This document shows, one piece after another, positions 60,613 to 64,000 of a DNA stretch of 64,000 bases. Where the stretch lies: positions 1-64,000 of the forward strand of contig JAZAYU010001125.1 in NCBI GenBank assembly GCA_038501625.1, in the 5' to 3' direction. Origin of the DNA: Corbicula japonica (lineage: Eukaryota > Mollusca > Bivalvia > Venerida > Cyrenidae). Below the pieces are notes generated by a model. The model saw only the letters and a program-made list of their open reading frames with translations, ran no database searches and was not told the origin of the DNA. Position numbers and translations under genes: made by a program. How positions within the stretch are numbered: the first letter of the stretch is position 1; every line of letters starts with the position of its first letter.

Positions 60613-61069
60613 CTTTTATTTTTTCTTTCCATTCATATTATTATATTATGTTTTGATACATTTAAGTAATTTTATGTTTATTTTTAAACATTATATTCCC
60701 TTTTACTTCGTTTTCATGTTCATTTATATAACGATATATTTCTGTGCCGCAGCTTCCCGTGACGCCCCTCCTTTAACAAAGGGGAACTGATGCATCTGAG
60801 CCATGATGCTTTGTCGACAGTTCTAGTATATGATATATTCATTCCAAATATCTAATTAACAAAAATCAAAAACATTCTGCAAAATGTCTTTGGCATCTGT
60901 TCCAGTAAGCTTCACTCGCGACTTCCTAGCTCTAAATGTTAACCTATAAATTAACCTGTTTGATGAAATTAAATAAAATATTTGCGACTTTTAAAGCGAT
61001 TTTGTTCTATTTCTACATGTAAGAAATGAATAATTACATTAAAAAGCAGCAACAAAAGATCAACCCCTT
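60613..61069. other. No gene seen
   Basis: Plain AT-rich sequence between two tRNA-like sequences in opposite orientation. Confidence 0.4.
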
Positions 61070-61150
61070 ATAGGATTCGAACAAACAACGCTTTTAAAAC
61101 CTATGTTTGGAAAACCAAAGTGTTACTCTTACGGCCATGTTACCCAGCGA
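61070..61150 (-). tRNA. tRNA-like sequence with intact box B, minus strand
   Basis: On the minus strand TGGCCGTAAGAG (box A-like) is followed by TTTGGTTTTCCAAA (hairpin), a long variable stretch, and TTGTTCGAATCC (box B). GGGTAAC at the start and the sequence after box B do not pair well. Likely a tRNA pseudogene or SINE head. Confidence 0.35.
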
Positions 61151-61597
61151 ACAGTTCTGTTTAACTTTAACATCATGATTAACGATTGAAAATAACATAC
61201 CCTTTTCTAGATTATTCCAAATGTCTATGAATAAAAAAGTACATTTCCGGCTCAGTGCGTAAAATCGGACTATAGTACACAGTTACGATTAAATTCACTT
61301 ATATTTCCATAATATTCCTTCAAACCATAGAAAAGGCCAAAATGAATATAGATATATAATAATTTGACAAAATTATATTTAATACTTACTGCTCGAAAGT
61401 GACGTTTTTTAATATTCTGTTTAATGACTAATCCAGTCAGAGGGAAAGTTGTCCGATTTTGACTCATGAGCTGTGACCAATCTATAAATTCAAAAGTACA
61501 TTTCTGAAATGCATTCAGGCGTTAAAGAGTTTTTCGATAAATTTCTTTTTTATTGAGGAAAGTTAAATGACGCCTGTTTACGAGATTTCCATATAAT

Positions 61598-61599
61598 TA

Positions 61600-61666
<67 letters not shown>
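61598..61666. repeat. ATT microsatellite
   Basis: About 22 uninterrupted ATT units. Confidence 0.95.
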
Positions 61667-61667
<1 letters not shown>

Positions 61668-62984
61668 CTGAGTAGGTTTAATTGATGTATGAATACATTT
61701 TTATCCGCTTTTCTAACGCCAATTGCGAGTATGTGCGTTTTTGCAGCATTTATTGTCTAAATATGCTTTCTATTTAGTTAAACTAATTTTATTCTGTAAG
61801 ACTTTTATAATGATGTGTATTCGTCTATATAATGCACTGTCTCCAAGCAGAGGGTATAAATGATTTTCTCTATTTTACATATATTTACATTTCTCAATAC
61901 TATGAACTGTTAATGATAAACAACTCTGTACAAAATTTCCTCATCACTTTTTATAAAAAGAGTTTCAAATTAATAAATCATTCAACTCCTGATATTTTAG
62001 AATTTTAACGTTTTTATAACACATATTTACCAGTGCGGAAAGTGTCAGATTGGTGTCTTCTATTAAGAAATGAAATATCTATATCCGAAATTTTAGGTTC
62101 ATGTCACACAACCTCACTTAACAGTCAGACAGCCGGGGCGGAGAAATATGATAAATTAAAATATGATAACGTCTGTAAGACGCAACAAATAATTAACAAA
62201 ACTAATTTTATGAAAACCCGAGGGGTTACATGTAGCAACCCTAGAACTGTATAACGTTTAAAATAGATTCTATGGTGCACCAACCTTACTCTTTCATGTA
62301 CCACTACAGTTTCTGAAATGAACCAACAAGTACAAGTTGCGAGTTAACCATAACCCACCCATCACACATAAACAATTCGCTGTCATACAACTCCGAGAAA
62401 TGCACCTCTGATGATACTATTTATTTTAAAATTACTTCAATATCGGCTGTGGTAGTGTTAGCAGTTGTCTTCCAATTGGAACACTTCGATAAATACGCAA
62501 TAAACTTATTAGAAGCAACTACTTGTTCATGGATGGTTCACTTCAAATCTCTCATAAATGATCTTACCGATAACCACATTAACTGTTGTGTGTAAAAAAC
62601 AACTTCAAAATGTTCATTTCACTGTTCAGTTCCGAGCTATGCACCTTGGATACCTTATACTTGAAAATGACTATAAATATCACAGAAATGTATAGCGACG
62701 CTCATAACGGACCACACAATAATGTCCTCGTTCAGAGGCGGGAGGGTCCTTAAACTGGGAATAAAAAACAACAACAGCGACGCTCATAACATAAGGATGT
62801 CCCTTTCCGTAATTTCGATATTTTTTATCGTTAGGTGCATTCTGTGTCATTTCTCAATGACTCAGTGCTTAGTGCTGTACAAGTTTCGACTCAGTGCAAT
62901 ATAAAAATTGTTTATATTTGCACCTTTTGTTTGTACTACCTATGCTTAACAAAACAGAAACAAGGCACTGCTCATAGGCGGATC
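61667..62984. other. No gene; one diverged repeat copy
   Basis: Besides the diverged copy at 62275-62365 of the 57309 segment, nothing recognisable. Words like GCGACGCTCATAAC occur twice (62695 and 62777). Confidence 0.4.
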
Positions 62985-63125
62985 CAGGATTTGTAGTTAG
63001 GGGGGACGGAAAATAAACAGTCCGACAGGGGGTCCAGGGGGCCGTAAGGGCCCCGGTGGGTCCAGGGCAAAGCCCTGGCCAGGGGTCCAGGGGGCCGGAG
63101 GCCCCGTGAAGCTCCCGTGTTTTAG
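62985..63125. repeat. GC-rich self-complementary dispersed repeat
   Basis: AGGCGGATCCAGGATTTG opens a stretch with four GGTCCAGGG words and paired GGGGCC/GGCCCC blocks, ending CGTGAAGCTCCCGTGT. Its base composition is unlike everything around it. Similar GGGTCCAGGGGGC-type repeats are widespread in animal genomes in my knowledge. Confidence 0.6.
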
Positions 63126-64000
63126 TCATTTCTAAGGGATTCATATGCACATTTCCAGAACCTCAAATATACTTTCCCAGGGTATACAATACAATGTACG
63201 AGAGCTCTAATCTACTGTGTGCTTAAGGTATGAATCAAACGGAGGCAAAAATAAGATCTTTTGCACAATATATATTTTGAATGTTTGCGTGTTTCCCACT
63301 TAATGCATCCATGTTTGTTGACTCACTTTACTCAAAGGAAAAATATAAATGGAAGTAAGTGAAAGCGGGAATATTTAAAATACAGAAACGTATTTTACTA
63401 TGAACATGTAAACTGAATTCAAGCGAGAGGAAAAATATAGCAAACACGTAAACTTAGGTATCACAATCGCATTTTGGGTTAGGGAGGGGACGTAAAATTA
63501 AAATGATGATATTGATGATGAAATTTTCGTGCTGCAGCTCTGCTAAAAAAACTCGTCAACATCTTCTGACGTTTCGGCGCGTCAATTGTTGTTGACAATT
63601 CTAATCAACCCAAAGATAGAATAAAATACGGAAAATTCAAAAGAAAAAATTGAAACGCAAAGTTTGAAGGTCGAATCAATTTCAGTAGATAGTAGATTAG
63701 TCTCAATAATTCGACTGCAAGCACAGACCCATTATCATACGGACGTTTTCGTTGTCTGTCCTTTACGTCTCAAGCAGTTACGATCAAAACTGTGGTGGAA
63801 ATCGACCCGATTTAAATTCTTTTTTTCACATCCACATGAAAATTTCAACACTGGTATGTCAAATATCGTTATAAAACATAAATAATGATAAAAGTAACAA
63901 TAAAATGAACGAATAATCCACAAAATAACTTGTTAAACCTACCACAGCATATGCCGTTTACACGGTGAAAATTATCGATAAACGCGAGTCAGATAAACTT
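63126..64000. other. No gene seen
   Basis: AT-rich sequence; the short overlapping frames at 63664-63923 on both strands have no recognisable motif. Confidence 0.4.

Noticed and set aside
62869..63150. 93-codon minus-strand frame rich in Pro and Gly
   Set aside because: It translates the GC-rich dispersed repeat; composition follows the repeat, not a protein family.

Overview
This is a eukaryotic, AT-rich, intron-containing and repeat-dominated window, most likely from a bivalve mollusc. The organism call rests on three things seen here: a secreted C1q-domain protein of the type hugely expanded in bivalves, several dispersed repeat types I associate with mollusc genomes (GGGGAGATAAC-type motifs, short tails of the form GGCGTTAAACCCCAAA followed by a CAAA run, GACGGACA runs), and many small DNA transposons. 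The species cannot be named. Most of the 64 kb is transposable elements, often inserted into one another; host coding sequence is under 2 kb.

Layout. 1-835: about 2.2 copies of a 383-bp tandem repeat. 836-21396: one enormous inverted-repeat (foldback-like) element. Its left arm (836-8815, ~8.0 kb) and right arm (17259-21396, ~4.1 kb) are reverse complements built from ~250-bp satellite units, closed at the outside by three 105-bp repeats and a shared outer tip, and enclosing an 8.4-kb interior with no gene but several smaller elements. 21486-22661: an element with ~24-bp inverted ends that contains a TTAA-flanked MITE. 23035-24062 (+): the last two exons of a ricin-type lectin-domain protein, probably a polypeptide GalNAc-transferase. 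25265-37208 (-): a two-exon C1q-domain gene, convergent with the lectin gene, whose ~11-kb intron is filled by a tandem, non-coding LTR retrotransposon (LTR-internal-LTR-internal-LTR, 26191-34509, CATG target duplication). 37393-45810: a hAT-type insertion beginning only 185 bp upstream of the C1q start codon, containing a 7.25-kb element with 127-bp inverted ends, which in turn contains a pogo-like DDE transposase gene (42532-44631). 46247-46740 (-): the decayed 3' end of a LINE. 46874-51020: a dispersed repeat split by a second hAT element (47390-50914, perfect 8-bp target duplication) that itself holds a pogo-type MITE and a TTAA MITE, the latter split by another pogo-type MITE. 51-64 kb: no clear gene; duplications, one more TTAA MITE, a SINE-like element, tRNA-like sequences, an ATT microsatellite and a GC-rich repeat.

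Both longer reading frames (C1q exon 1 and the transposase) carry a one-base frameshift in a run of A. This could be real decay or a homopolymer error in the assembly; the coincidence favours checking the assembly first. Exon calls rest on reading-frame continuity, GT/AG sites and protein motifs read by eye; no database search was possible.
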